NCBI RefSeq assembly: GCF_008830225.1
Contig: NZ_WAIE01000001.1
Location: 1,116,001-1,180,000, forward strand
Direction: 5' to 3'
Length of the DNA stretch: 64,000 nucleotides
DNA from: Pseudodesulfovibrio senegalensis
GTDB taxonomy: Bacteria; Desulfobacterota; Desulfovibrionia; Desulfovibrionales; Desulfovibrionaceae
Position numbers and translations under genes: made by a program. Of the stretch, positions 45,817-55,975 are shown piece by piece. The notes under the pieces were generated by a model. That model saw only the letters and a program-made list of their open reading frames with translations, was not told the origin of the DNA and searched no databases. Positions within the stretch are counted from its first letter, which is position 1. Each line of letters opens with the position of its first letter.

Positions 45817-46644
45817 ATGCAGGGTGATTCCACGGTAATCGGCCTTGTCGCAGGCGGCAGGCAGTTTCCGCTGCTTGTGGCCAAGGGCGTGAAAGAGCAT
45901 GGCCACAAGCTGGTCGTGGCCGGATTCACCGGTCATTCCAACATGGAAGTGGCCGCGTATGCCGATGTGTGGAAGGAGCTCAAGCTGGGCAAGCTCAACA
46001 AGCTGATCAAGTATTTCAAGGAAAACGGTGTGTCCAAGGTTGTCATGGCCGGAACCATCGACAAACCCAAGATCATGGATGTCCGGCATCTGGACATGCG
46101 GGCCATAAAGTTGGTTTTCAAACGCAAGGACAAGGGGGATGCTGCCATCCTCGGCGCTCTCGCCGCCGAGTTTGAGGCAGAAGGAATGCCTGTGGCACAA
46201 GCCCACGAGCTTGTTCCCGAGTTGTTGTCTCCGGCAGGCATCATGACCCGCCGCGAACCCAGTGAACGGGAGTGGGAAGATCTTCGATTTGCCTGGAAGC
46301 TGGGCAAGGAATTGGGGCGCATGGACATAGGTCAGTGTGTTGTTGTGCGTGAGGGAATTGTTGCGGCCGTGGAGGCCCTGGAAGGCACGGACGAAACCAT
46401 ACGGCGCGGTTGTCGTTATGGTGGCAAGGAGTGTGTCGTGGTCAAGGTGTTCAAGCCGGGGCAGGACGTGCGAGTCGATTTGCCGAGCCTTGGGCTTGAT
46501 ACCCTGAAGATAATGATCGAGGGCGGGGCCAGTTGTCTTGGCTACGAAGCCGGGAAGAGTTTGTTTTTCGATCGGGATGATGCAACGCGCCTAGCGGATG
46601 AAGCCGGAATGGCTATTGTCGGTCTGCGTCCCGAAGACATCTGA
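45817..46644 (+). CDS. lpxI: UDP-2,3-diacylglucosamine pyrophosphatase LpxI
   Basis: 275-residue LpxI (formerly DUF1009), the enzyme that makes lipid X in organisms lacking LpxH. It begins with the characteristic IGLVAGGRQFPLLVA and has the C-terminal nucleophilic Asp region in CGYEAGKS-like sequence ASCLGYEAGKSLFFDRD. The ATG at 45817 is favoured over one 24 nt upstream because homologues start near it. It ends the lysS-to-lpxI series at a strong terminator. Confidence 0.9.
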   Translation: MQGDSTVIGLVAGGRQFPLLVAKGVKEHGHKLVVAGFTGHSNMEVAAYADVWKELKLGKLNKLIKYFKENGVSKVVMAGTIDKPKIMDVRHLDMRAIKLVFKRKDKGDAAILGALAAEFEAEGMPVAQAHELVPELLSPAGIMTRREPSEREWEDLRFAWKLGKELGRMDIGQCVVVREGIVAAVEALEGTDETIRRGCRYGGKECVVVKVFKPGQDVRVDLPSLGLDTLKIMIEGGASCLGYEAGKSLFFDRDDATRLADEAGMAIVGLRPEDI

Positions 46645-46665
46645 TTGTTTTTGAGTGACGATATA

Positions 46666-46700
46666 AAAGAAAAGGGGGCCTTTTGGCCCCCTTTTCTTTT
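46666..46700. terminator. Bidirectional terminator after lpxI
   Basis: A/AGA tract, stem AAAAGGGGGCC/GGCCCCCTTTT with a TTTT loop and T-rich tail; serves the convergent fmdB-like gene too. Confidence 0.93.
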
Positions 46701-46944
46701 ATTGATTTTTGCCACAGCATGTTCCGGGTACGCATCCGTTTTTGCCCGGTGTGGAACCGCAGCACCCATGGCCGGCGCCATCCGGAAATGCTGGTGTTTC
46801 CCTGCCTGTCAATGAAGAGGTGGGGGAGAGCAACTTTTCCGTGTTTGAAGAACCGCATGCCGGACATGGCGGCTTGTTTTCGAACGAGGCTATTTCTTCG
46901 AATACGTGTTCGCATTTATGGCAACGATATTCAAAAATGGGCAT
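46699..46944 (-). CDS. FmdB-type zinc-ribbon protein with Cys-rich tail
   Basis: 81 residues. The N-terminal half is an FmdB-like zinc ribbon: Cys8, Cys11, Cys27 and Cys30 in MPIFEYRC..CP-C form. The second half is a short, Gly/Cys-rich tail with CC, C and CC clusters. Small proteins of this kind are presumed regulatory or metal-handling. It lies at the end of a four-gene minus-strand operon led by two MinD/ferredoxin ATPases, 9 bp after the CGGC-protein gene. Confidence 0.85.
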   Translation of the reverse strand: MPIFEYRCHKCEHVFEEIASFENKPPCPACGSSNTEKLLSPTSSLTGRETPAFPDGAGHGCCGSTPGKNGCVPGTCCGKNQ

Positions 46945-46953
46945 GCTGCCACC

Positions 46954-47319
46954 TCAGGCGAAGATGTTTTCCGGCATGTAGGGATGCGTTCCTTCAATGA
47001 CTTCCACCCCGGCCTTGGCCCTTATTTTGCGAATCATATCATCCTTGTGCGGACAGTGTTGGAAAACACACGGAGCGATGTGGATCTTCGTGGGTTTTTC
47101 ATCCATGGGCGCATTCCAGAGCTTTACCTGTGCAAGGCGGGTGACGATTCCCGCTCCGGGACAGCCGCCGCAGTTGAGCAAGCCCATTATCTCAGCATCG
47201 GTATCCTTGTAACGGGCAAACTCTCCTTCGCGCTTGTTGAATCCAACAAAGCACCGGGAACACCCGATGCAGATGTCGTCCATGGTGTTTTTGCAACCAA
47301 TGATGAGTATCTTTTCCAT
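46954..47319 (-). CDS. CGGC domain protein
   Basis: 121 residues with the family signature CGGCPGAGIV (about residues 51-60), a Cys-rich N-terminus (GC, DICIGCSRC) and HIAPCVFQHCPHKD. The CGGC family (PF08821, from memory) is predicted to bind metal or an iron-sulfur cluster and is common in anaerobes. The ATG at 47319 is preferred to a GTG 3 nt upstream since GGAGA is then 6 nt away. It follows the second ATPase by 2 nt. Confidence 0.82.
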   Translation of the reverse strand: MEKILIIGCKNTMDDICIGCSRCFVGFNKREGEFARYKDTDAEIMGLLNCGGCPGAGIVTRLAQVKLWNAPMDEKPTKIHIAPCVFQHCPHKDDMIRKIRAKAGVEVIEGTHPYMPENIFA

Positions 47320-47321
47320 CA

Positions 47322-48194
47322 CTATTCTCCACTGATCTCAAGGTATTGAGCGAGTCGACCCCACATGCCGGCAATATCCTTTCCAAGCCCGTCCGGAGCG
47401 TATTCCGCAACGGTTTGTCCATGAATCTGCGCTTCAGTGAATGCCGTATCGTAGGCGAGTGACCCCAGAACCGGAACATTGGATTCCTTGCAGAATTCCC
47501 TGAGTTCATTTTCCAGGTCCGGATTGACTCCACATTTGTTGATCACGGCAACGCAGGGAATCTTGAAGTGGGTTGTCAACTCGTGAACCCGTTTAACATC
47601 ATGTACGGCGGAAACAGTGGGCTCGGCCACCAGAAGACAGGCGTCCACGTCCGACAGTGAGGCGATCACCGGACACCCCACACCGGGAGAACCGTCCACG
47701 ATCACCATTTCCGCTCCCTGTTCCTCGGCGATCTCTTTTGCCCGTTTGCGAACGGAAGTAACGAGTTTTCCCGAATTTTCCTCGCCGATGCCCAGTTCGG
47801 CATGTACCATGGTGCCGAATCGGGTTTCGGAAACATACTGATAGCCGCACATGCGTTCTTCCATTATGGCCGCGCCTTGCGGGCAGACGAATTCGCACAC
47901 GCCGCACCCTTCGCAATGCTCCTTGATGATAGAGAAGTCGCGGGAAATGGCATCAAACCGGCAATGGTCTGCGCAGATGCCGCACTGGATGCACAGGTCC
48001 GGGTCGATGGTGGCCAACTGCCCGCTGTAGAAATCAATGCTTTCCAATTTCTTGGGGTGCAGAACCAGATGCAGGTCGGCTGCATCGACATCGCAATCCG
48101 CAAGGACTTTTTTGGGACCGAATCCGGCAAGTGCGGCCGTGATGGATGTTTTGCCGGTGCCTCCCTTGCCGCTGATCACAACAAGCTGTTTCAT
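47322..48194 (-). CDS. MinD-family ATPase with inserted 2[4Fe-4S] ferredoxin domain
   Basis: 290 residues. The MinD/Mrp P-loop GKGGTGKT is at 9-16, and an inserted ferredoxin has two cluster motifs: Cys68-71-74-78 and Cys94-97-100-104. Such proteins match the ATPase/iron-sulfur subunits (DVU2103/DVU2104 type) of the Desulfovibrio ORP complex, and resemble carriers that insert iron-sulfur or Fe-Mo clusters. It overlaps the upstream paralogue by 4 nt, so the two are probably a stoichiometric pair. Confidence 0.88.
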   Translation of the reverse strand: MKQLVVISGKGGTGKTSITAALAGFGPKKVLADCDVDAADLHLVLHPKKLESIDFYSGQLATIDPDLCIQCGICADHCRFDAISRDFSIIKEHCEGCGVCEFVCPQGAAIMEERMCGYQYVSETRFGTMVHAELGIGEENSGKLVTSVRKRAKEIAEEQGAEMVIVDGSPGVGCPVIASLSDVDACLLVAEPTVSAVHDVKRVHELTTHFKIPCVAVINKCGVNPDLENELREFCKESNVPVLGSLAYDTAFTEAQIHGQTVAEYAPDGLGKDIAGMWGRLAQYLEISGE

Positions 48195-49075
48195 GCGGCA
48201 CCTCCACGGGCTGCGTTGACTTCCATTTCAATAGCCTTGGCGATGGATTCTATTTGTTCGCGATATTCCGGGAGGGCTTCCACAAGCAGTTTGCCCTGGG
48301 AATAGGCGGATGCTGCCTCAAGGCTGTGGGGCAGGCTTCCCAGAAGATTGATGGATTCCTTTTCCAGATATTTTTCCACTTCGTCATCGCCCATGCCTGC
48401 ACGGTTGATGACCACTCCAAAAGGAATTTCGAGTTTCCGGAGAAGGTTTACCGCAATTTTCAAGTCATTGAGTCCAAACGGAGTCGGTTCGGTGACAAGA
48501 ACGGCAAAGTCCGTACCTTCCAGCGATTCGACAACCGGGCAGGTGGCGCCCGGGGGACAGTCCAGAATCCTTATGTCCGGAGACCCCGCTTCGGCAAGAC
48601 TGCGTGCCTTGACCTTTTTGATGAGTGGGGGCGCCATTGCCTCGCCGATACGGAGCAGGCCCCTATGGAAAATGATGTTGCCTTTGGTGCCGCGTACCGA
48701 AGTTCCGAGTTCGCGATGTGATTCGATGATGGCTCCGGCAGGGCAGGCCAGATCGCACAGTCCGCAACCATGGCATAATTCCGAAAAGGCCATGACAGAG
48801 TCGACCATCCATATCAACGCCTTGAAACGGCACAACTCAATGCATTTTCTGCATTCTTCGCCAATGCATGCATCTGTATCGATATCCGGTACAGGGACCG
48901 TCTCAAGACGCTCGTCGGTCCATTCTGGGGTGAGAAAAAAGTGGGCGTTCGGTTCTTCGACGTCACAGTCGAGAAAAGAAACGCTCTTGCCTTGTTGATC
49001 GAAATACGCGGCCAGATTGGTGGCAACGGTTGTTTTGCCCGTGCCGCCTTTGCCGCTTGCTATGGCTATTTGCAT
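48191..49075 (-). CDS. MinD-family ATPase with inserted ferredoxin domain, first of pair
   Basis: 294 residues. P-loop GKGGTGKT at 9-16, DCDVEEPN near 37-44, and a ferredoxin insert with Cys70-75-78-82 (C-x4-C-x2-C-x3-C, slightly unusual first gap) and Cys101-104-107-111. It is paralogous to its downstream neighbour and overlaps it by 4 nt. It begins the operon and lies about 106 bp downstream of a strong sigma-54 promoter, as reported for the ORP operons of Desulfovibrio vulgaris. Function of this class is unsettled. Confidence 0.88.
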   Translation of the reverse strand: MQIAIASGKGGTGKTTVATNLAAYFDQQGKSVSFLDCDVEEPNAHFFLTPEWTDERLETVPVPDIDTDACIGEECRKCIELCRFKALIWMVDSVMAFSELCHGCGLCDLACPAGAIIESHRELGTSVRGTKGNIIFHRGLLRIGEAMAPPLIKKVKARSLAEAGSPDIRILDCPPGATCPVVESLEGTDFAVLVTEPTPFGLNDLKIAVNLLRKLEIPFGVVINRAGMGDDEVEKYLEKESINLLGSLPHSLEAASAYSQGKLLVEALPEYREQIESIAKAIEMEVNAARGGAA

Positions 49076-49180
49076 TGATATTCAGATCCTGTTCGTTCAG
49101 GTTTTTGCACATCCGGTCTCAATCCTGGCCGTTTATTCGGGGCAGGATGCATCCATAACATAGGTGCTTCGAATGCGTGA

Positions 49181-49196
49181 AGCAATGGGTGTGCCA
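49181..49196 (-). promoter_or_regulatory. Sigma-54 promoter of the orp2-like operon
   Basis: On the minus strand TGGCACACCCATTGCT, which matches the -24/-12 consensus with one difference at a fixed position and perfect GG-GC phase. It leaves a roughly 95-nt leader before the first ATPase gene. Confidence 0.85.
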
Positions 49197-49360
49197 AAAA
49201 AAAGATGCGCTTTTTCAGTATATTGTTTGAGAGAGCTGTTTCTTATGGCGTATTGTGCGCCGGGCTCGCTCTTTTGTCGGGCGCAAAGTGCGCAGTTGAT
49301 TCTCGTGGTCATAAATGTTTGAAATGTCGTGACGTTAAATTGATACTATAAGGAATTTAT

Positions 49361-50221
49361 ATGAAGAGTTCTCTTGATTGCCTGCCCTGTTTCATGAAGC
49401 TGGCCATACGGTCGGTCAGGCAGGCGTGTCCCGAAGATGAAAATCTTCAGTTGGCAGTGGTGTCCGCCTGGTGTGCCAAAATGGCCGAACTTGATCTGAC
49501 GCTTTCCCCTCCGGCCATCGTGCGTGAATTGTCCGGTCTTGTTTGCGAGATGACCGGGTGTGGCGACCTGTATGCTGAAGATAAAGACATGACCAACCAA
49601 CAGATACTTTCTATGTTGCCGGATTTACAGGCATTGGTTGAGAAAAGCAGGAGTCCCATGCTTACGGCTTTGGAACTTGCCATAATCGGAAATTTCATTG
49701 ACCGCGGGGTTGAGGTGGCTCATGACTGGCGCGAGGAACTGCAAACCATGGCCGAGACCCTGGACCCTGTAACCGTGCAGTCCTTTCTGGACGCTGCTGT
49801 TCCCGGAGCCGATGTTTTGATTCTCGGAGACAACGCCGGTGAAATCGTATTGGACACATTGCTTGTACGCGAATTACAATCCCGTGATTGTAATGTGACA
49901 TATGTTGTCCGCGGCACCCCGGTGCTGAACGACGCAACCTTGGAAGACGCTGAAAAAGTGGGCATGACAGAGTTGTGTACTGTGATTGATAGCGGTGTGG
50001 ATACCCCCGGCACAGTCTTGGATCGTTGTCGTCCCGGCTTTCTGGAGCGTATGGAGCAGGCGGATGTGATCCTCAGCAAAGGGCAGGGCAATTTCGAGGC
50101 CCTGTACGAACAATGGGACGGTCCTGTCTATTTTGCCTTCAAGGTCAAATGCCCTAAAATTGCGGGGCATACAGGACTTGATGTCGGGCAATCCATGTTC
50201 GGAACGGCTCCGAAGCTTTAA
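49361..50221 (+). CDS. DUF89/ARMT1-like damage-control phosphatase family protein
   Basis: 286 residues. An N-terminal helical region with CLPC (7-10) is followed by the DUF89 core: GDNAGEIVLD at 156-165 with metal-binding Asp/Asn, SKGQGNFE near 254, and a C-terminal FKVKCP block. DUF89 enzymes are metal-dependent phosphatases that remove harmful phosphometabolites; this is the short archaeal/anaerobic subtype with the Cys pair. AAGGA is 6 nt upstream of the ATG. It diverges from the orp2-like operon. Confidence 0.88.
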   Translation: MKSSLDCLPCFMKLAIRSVRQACPEDENLQLAVVSAWCAKMAELDLTLSPPAIVRELSGLVCEMTGCGDLYAEDKDMTNQQILSMLPDLQALVEKSRSPMLTALELAIIGNFIDRGVEVAHDWREELQTMAETLDPVTVQSFLDAAVPGADVLILGDNAGEIVLDTLLVRELQSRDCNVTYVVRGTPVLNDATLEDAEKVGMTELCTVIDSGVDTPGTVLDRCRPGFLERMEQADVILSKGQGNFEALYEQWDGPVYFAFKVKCPKIAGHTGLDVGQSMFGTAPKL

Positions 50222-50240
50222 CCGGAGAATCTGACAAACC

Positions 50241-53200
50241 ATGTTTAAGACGTTCGGCAAAATAGCATTTGCCTTCATGTGCGGCCTGATTCTTTCGGCT
50301 GTTCTGCTCTTGGTATGGTTGTCCGAATATATTGATTCAAAGGAATTCCGCAACGATTTCACATCTGCGCTGAGCAGTGCCGTTGGACGCGAGGTTGTCT
50401 TGAACGGCGAGCTGGATATAGCCTTTTATCCGTGGCTCGGCCTGCGGGCATATGACCTTTCCGTTGCCAATGAGCCCGGATTTGCGAGGGAATCGTTTGT
50501 TCACATGCAGGACGTTTCTGTGGGTGTGCGGCTTATCCCTCTTTTTTCGCGCAAATTGGTGATACGCACCGTACTTGTTGACGGCATGCATGTGTATTTG
50601 ATGCGTTCCAAGGATTCCCGGGTCAACTGGGATGATTTCAATTTCGACTACAAAAGTGAAACCGAAAGCTTGTCATGGTTTTCAAGCATTTTCATTCATG
50701 GTGTTGAGATTGAGAACGCCGAATTGCATTTCAATGATGCCGTGACAGGTGAAAACCTCACACTCAAGGGGCTTTCAGCCCATCTGGGTGCATTTGCTCC
50801 GGGTGATTCCGTGGGCGTGACGCTTGAGGGCGTGTTCCGAAGGCAGCATGAAAATTTCAAGGTACATGCGGCGTTGTCCGGCTTGTTGCATACGGATTTT
50901 TCCACTCCGGGGAAATTATTTGAAAAAACCGTCCTTGAATTTGACGCCACAGGCGGCAAGCTTCCATCCGGGAAGCCGCTCAAAGGCGTGGCCACCATTG
51001 CCTATAATGCTAATGACGGAACGCTCTGGCTCAAGGATTTTCATGTGCGGATGGCCACGGTGGACATGGCAGGACAAATCACAGTCCACCATTTGCTGGA
51101 GGATTTCAACGCAACCGGGAGCATCCATGTCGAACCGTTTGATCCGGTCCCGGTTCTGCGTTCCTTCGGCCTGACGCGTTCCTTGAAATCGTTGGGGGAA
51201 ATTGGCGCAGTGCATGGCGAAATCGCCATGAATGCAGATAAGGACGGGGTTTCGCTACATATACAAAAAAGTACGCTGGATACCCTTTCCCTGTCCGGAG
51301 TGGTGGCGCTTCATGATTTCAACCGTCCTCGGTATTCCTTTGATCTTGTTGCACCACATGTTGACCTGGATCGGTATCTGCCGCTTTTCCGGACGGGAAC
51401 GCCTTTTGTCTGGGGCGACTTTTCCCTGCCGTTCTGGAAGACTCTCAATGCCCGGGGAAAACTTGCCATTCAGCGTTTTTCCGCCGTGGATACGGTCTTT
51501 TCAGACGTTGCGGCAACACTGGATGCGTCCGACGGCACCGTTCATGCCGAGGCAAAGACCACGGTGTACGACGGGCGGCTGCATGCAAAAATGGACGCCG
51601 TGATCTCCGGAAAGAGTACCGCGCCGGATATGACCCTTGCCGTGTCTGCACAGGGAATGAGCATGCGTTCCAATGCAATGCCCTTTGCCAGAGGCGAATG
51701 GGGAGAGGTTGAGAGTACGGCTAATGCGGAAATGCGTTTTTCCATGAACCATGCCACATGTTCGCCCGACAGCGAGTCTGCTGATGCTTTGCGTCAGTCT
51801 CGCCTGCAATACACCGTGTATTCCCCATCTGTTTTGCTGCATCTGCATAAATCCGGCCTCAAGAGGCATTTCAGGGAATTTTCCGCAAAGGGAGCCTTGG
51901 TGGGCAGCAAAGGCAATGCTCCGGGGTTCACCTTTGAAACAACCGGGCATTTTTTGGCCCTCGGCAAAAGGGATGCCCAACAACTCAAGGCCTCGTTGCA
52001 GGGACCGTTGATTGTGGACAAGGACTTTCAGACCGTCCGGTCAAGTGGGGTGCGGACGGACTTTGCTGATTCCGGATTTGAGCTTCCGGCGGCCGCAGTT
52101 CCTGCTGCGACTTCGGCAATGATTTCCTGGGACAAGGATTTGCATACGGTTCGTTTGGCTGATGTTGCCGTGTCTGCTTACGGAAGTTCGGCCACGGGCT
52201 CTATTGTCGTAACCAAGCCTTTCGACGAGCTTGTGCACTGCAAGGGAAAGGTTGTTGTGGCAAAAACCGATCTCAAGAGAATACTCGAGGACAGCGGCAT
52301 TGATGTATACCGCATGGCTGACGACAGCGCCTTGAGGGCCCTGTCGTTGCAGGGGGCGTTTTCCATTGAAAACAAGGCGCTTTCCTTCGGCGACGTAAAA
52401 ATCGACGTGGACGGCACTCCTGTTTCCGGGAAATTGTCCATGACGTTGGCTTCTCACCCGAGATTTGATTTTGATCTGAAGGCGGGCAAGATAGATTTGG
52501 ACCGATACCTTCCTCCGGACCGCAAGGCCGATATCAAGAAGTTGCGTGCCGGGATTGATGAGGATGCCCCGCCCGTAGACCTGCCCCTCGAGACTTTGCG
52601 TTGGTTGAACCTGCACGGTCCCGTGTCCATTGAAGAATTCGTTCTTGAAGATGTACGCCTGTCAAATCTTAGTGCCGTGGTGAGCGCGGAGAGGGGTGTT
52701 ATTTCTGTCTCTTCGGCCAAGAGCGATTTTTATGGAGGAACTGCCGACGGAGAGTGGACCGGAAAGGTGTTTGAAAAGCACCTTGAAACCGCCGTCGATC
52801 TCAAACTCAAATCCTTTGAGGCCGGTCCCATGCTCAAGGACGTGGCCGGACGAGACTATGTTCGCGGTGTGACCGATGCCGATATTCTGCTGCGATCAAC
52901 GGGCAGAACTGATGACGACATAGTGGCTAATCTGGATGGAAGTATTGATTTGAAGATAGGCAAGGGATCGTTCAAGTTCACCAACTGGGGCGAAAAAAAG
53001 CCCCCGGCGACCGAAAAGCAGGCCGAGGCCATTCGCAGGCGGACGGCGTTTCGGTCCGCAACGTCTGAATGGACAATCAGCAAAGGATATTTTCATCTGG
53101 ATGATTTGGATGTTGATTCATCCATCATGCACTGTTCGGGCAGTGGCGGGTTCAGTCCGTCCGAAGAAACGATTGACCTGAGCGTCAAGGCGGATTTTGT

Positions 53201-53351
53201 TGCGGTGCCGAGTGTGACCGTGCATATTGTCGGCCATATTGAGGACCCGGAGGTGAAAATGCCGGGCGGCAAGATCGTGACCGACACCATCAAGAATATC
53301 TTCGGACTGCCGCAGCGGTCCTTCCGATTTTTGCGGGACTTGTTCTTTTAG
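50241..53351 (+). CDS. AsmA family outer-membrane biogenesis protein
   Basis: 1036 residues with an N-terminal membrane anchor (about 7-29) and a very long periplasmic part with the AsmA/TamB-type bridge pattern: an N-terminal chorein-like start followed by repeated beta-strand segments and a conserved AsmA C-terminal domain (about 800-1010). Such proteins form lipid-transport bridges between membranes. GGAG precedes the ATG. It lies 19 bp after the DUF89 gene and 71 bp before the YihY-type gene. Confidence 0.88.
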   Translation: MFKTFGKIAFAFMCGLILSAVLLLVWLSEYIDSKEFRNDFTSALSSAVGREVVLNGELDIAFYPWLGLRAYDLSVANEPGFARESFVHMQDVSVGVRLIPLFSRKLVIRTVLVDGMHVYLMRSKDSRVNWDDFNFDYKSETESLSWFSSIFIHGVEIENAELHFNDAVTGENLTLKGLSAHLGAFAPGDSVGVTLEGVFRRQHENFKVHAALSGLLHTDFSTPGKLFEKTVLEFDATGGKLPSGKPLKGVATIAYNANDGTLWLKDFHVRMATVDMAGQITVHHLLEDFNATGSIHVEPFDPVPVLRSFGLTRSLKSLGEIGAVHGEIAMNADKDGVSLHIQKSTLDTLSLSGVVALHDFNRPRYSFDLVAPHVDLDRYLPLFRTGTPFVWGDFSLPFWKTLNARGKLAIQRFSAVDTVFSDVAATLDASDGTVHAEAKTTVYDGRLHAKMDAVISGKSTAPDMTLAVSAQGMSMRSNAMPFARGEWGEVESTANAEMRFSMNHATCSPDSESADALRQSRLQYTVYSPSVLLHLHKSGLKRHFREFSAKGALVGSKGNAPGFTFETTGHFLALGKRDAQQLKASLQGPLIVDKDFQTVRSSGVRTDFADSGFELPAAAVPAATSAMISWDKDLHTVRLADVAVSAYGSSATGSIVVTKPFDELVHCKGKVVVAKTDLKRILEDSGIDVYRMADDSALRALSLQGAFSIENKALSFGDVKIDVDGTPVSGKLSMTLASHPRFDFDLKAGKIDLDRYLPPDRKADIKKLRAGIDEDAPPVDLPLETLRWLNLHGPVSIEEFVLEDVRLSNLSAVVSAERGVISVSSAKSDFYGGTADGEWTGKVFEKHLETAVDLKLKSFEAGPMLKDVAGRDYVRGVTDADILLRSTGRTDDDIVANLDGSIDLKIGKGSFKFTNWGEKKPPATEKQAEAIRRRTAFRSATSEWTISKGYFHLDDLDVDSSIMHCSGSGGFSPSEETIDLSVKADFVAVPSVTVHIVGHIEDPEVKMPGGKIVTDTIKNIFGLPQRSFRFLRDLFF

Positions 53352-53422
53352 GCCGATATGTGCTTATCTGCCCGCCAAGGCAGTTGAATCACGAATTGTT
53401 TGCACAGCAGGGGATGTGACGC

Positions 53423-54823
53423 ATGAGCGCAGCAAGGATGAAGCAGTCTTCCGATCAGTTGAAACACCAGTTGTCCCAGGGAATCTGGGTGCGCGATACC
53501 CCGGAAACGCCACGGCCTTTGCGCATGGCAAAAGGGGTTGCCCGTTGGGGGTACCTGACGTTCTACGGTTTCTTTCAGGACCAATGCATCATTCGTGCGG
53601 CAGCACTGACCTTTACCACCATTCTTTCCATTGTGCCGTTTCTGGCCGTTGCCTTTTCCATTTCCAAAGGGTTCGGGGTTCAGAACTCGAATTTCATGAA
53701 GACCATGATTCTCAAGATGACGACGGGCAACACCATCGTCGCTGAAAAAATAATTCAGTACATTGACAGAACCAACGTGCAGACCCTTGGCTGGATCGGT
53801 ATCGCGACCTTGCTCTTTACCGTGTTTTCATTGGTCGGCACCGTGGAAAAGGCCTTCAATACCATCTGGAACGTGCAGCGAGGCCGGACAGCGTGGCGCA
53901 AGGTGTCGGATTTTTTCCCGGTGATTTTCATCTGTCCAATTATTTTGCTGGTGGCGTCCAGTTTCAACGTCAGTCTCCAGAAGCAGGAAATGATCACCCG
54001 GTTGCTGAGCATTTCGGCCATCGGCTACATGGAGGCGCTTTTGTTGAAGCTGGCGCCGCTGCTGCTTATCGTTGTTGCCTTCGCCTTCCTGTATATTTTC
54101 ATTCCCAACACCAGCGTCAGGCTGTCCAGCGCGCTCTTGGGCGGTGTGCTTGGCGGTTCGCTGTGGCAGGTGGCCCAATGGATCTACATCAACTGGCAGA
54201 TCGGCGCGGCCAAATACAACGCCATTTACGGCAGTTTTGCCCAGTTTCCGCTCCTGCTCATGTGGATATACATCAGTTGGGTTGTGGTTCTGCTTGGGTG
54301 TGAGTCAAGCTACGCCTGGCAAAACGTCAATTCGTTCGTCAAACAGCGCTTTTTTGGCAAGGCCAGCGCTTTGGAGCGTCAAAAGATAGCCGTGCTCATG
54401 ATGAGTTTTCTGGCACGTCGTTTCAGCCGCGGAGAGGCGTTGCCCTCGGTGGAAGAAATCTCGGACAGGCTCATGGCCCCGGCCCCGTTGATTTCCGACC
54501 TCTTCGATGTCATGCACAAGGCCGGTTTGACTGTACGCACGGATAATCCCGAATGCGAGATATATGCCCCGGCACGGGAGCTGCGCGACATACGTGTGGT
54601 TGAAGTCATCAGCGTGGTCAACAGCGATGGAGGCGGCAAGACCGGAGGTGTTTTCGACAAACGTTTTTCGTTCATCGACGATACGTTCGGAGGGCTGGGC
54701 GAATCCGTCAGAAGCAGCCAATCCAACCTGACTTTGCTGGAATGTGCGGACTTGCTGCCCGATGTCTATGCCGGGCCCGACAAGGAATTCAATTGCGAAA
54801 AAACGGCGCAGGCCAAGGACTGA
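53423..54823 (+). CDS. YihY/BrkB family inner membrane protein
   Basis: 466 residues with six hydrophobic spans between about 50 and 300, including AALTFTTILSIVPFLAVAF and the LPLL.LWIYISW-type end block. A C-terminal cytoplasmic region (about 310-466) looks like a winged-helix domain. The family was once misnamed RNase BN; its role is unknown. Its last codons form one arm of the terminator for the convergent tgt gene. Confidence 0.88.
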   Translation: MSAARMKQSSDQLKHQLSQGIWVRDTPETPRPLRMAKGVARWGYLTFYGFFQDQCIIRAAALTFTTILSIVPFLAVAFSISKGFGVQNSNFMKTMILKMTTGNTIVAEKIIQYIDRTNVQTLGWIGIATLLFTVFSLVGTVEKAFNTIWNVQRGRTAWRKVSDFFPVIFICPIILLVASSFNVSLQKQEMITRLLSISAIGYMEALLLKLAPLLLIVVAFAFLYIFIPNTSVRLSSALLGGVLGGSLWQVAQWIYINWQIGAAKYNAIYGSFAQFPLLLMWIYISWVVVLLGCESSYAWQNVNSFVKQRFFGKASALERQKIAVLMMSFLARRFSRGEALPSVEEISDRLMAPAPLISDLFDVMHKAGLTVRTDNPECEIYAPARELRDIRVVEVISVVNSDGGGKTGGVFDKRFSFIDDTFGGLGESVRSSQSNLTLLECADLLPDVYAGPDKEFNCEKTAQAKD

Positions 54824-54839
54824 ATCCTGCCTGCGCCGT
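54797..54839 (-). terminator. Terminator of tgt overlapping the YihY-type gene end
   Basis: 11-bp stem ACGGCGCAGGC/GCCTGCGCCGT (54803-54813, 54829-54839) with a 15-nt loop that contains the yihY stop codon; on the minus strand it is followed by six or seven T. Confidence 0.85.
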
Positions 54840-54859
54840 GTATATTCCTGATATGATGT

Positions 54860-55975
<1,116 letters not shown>

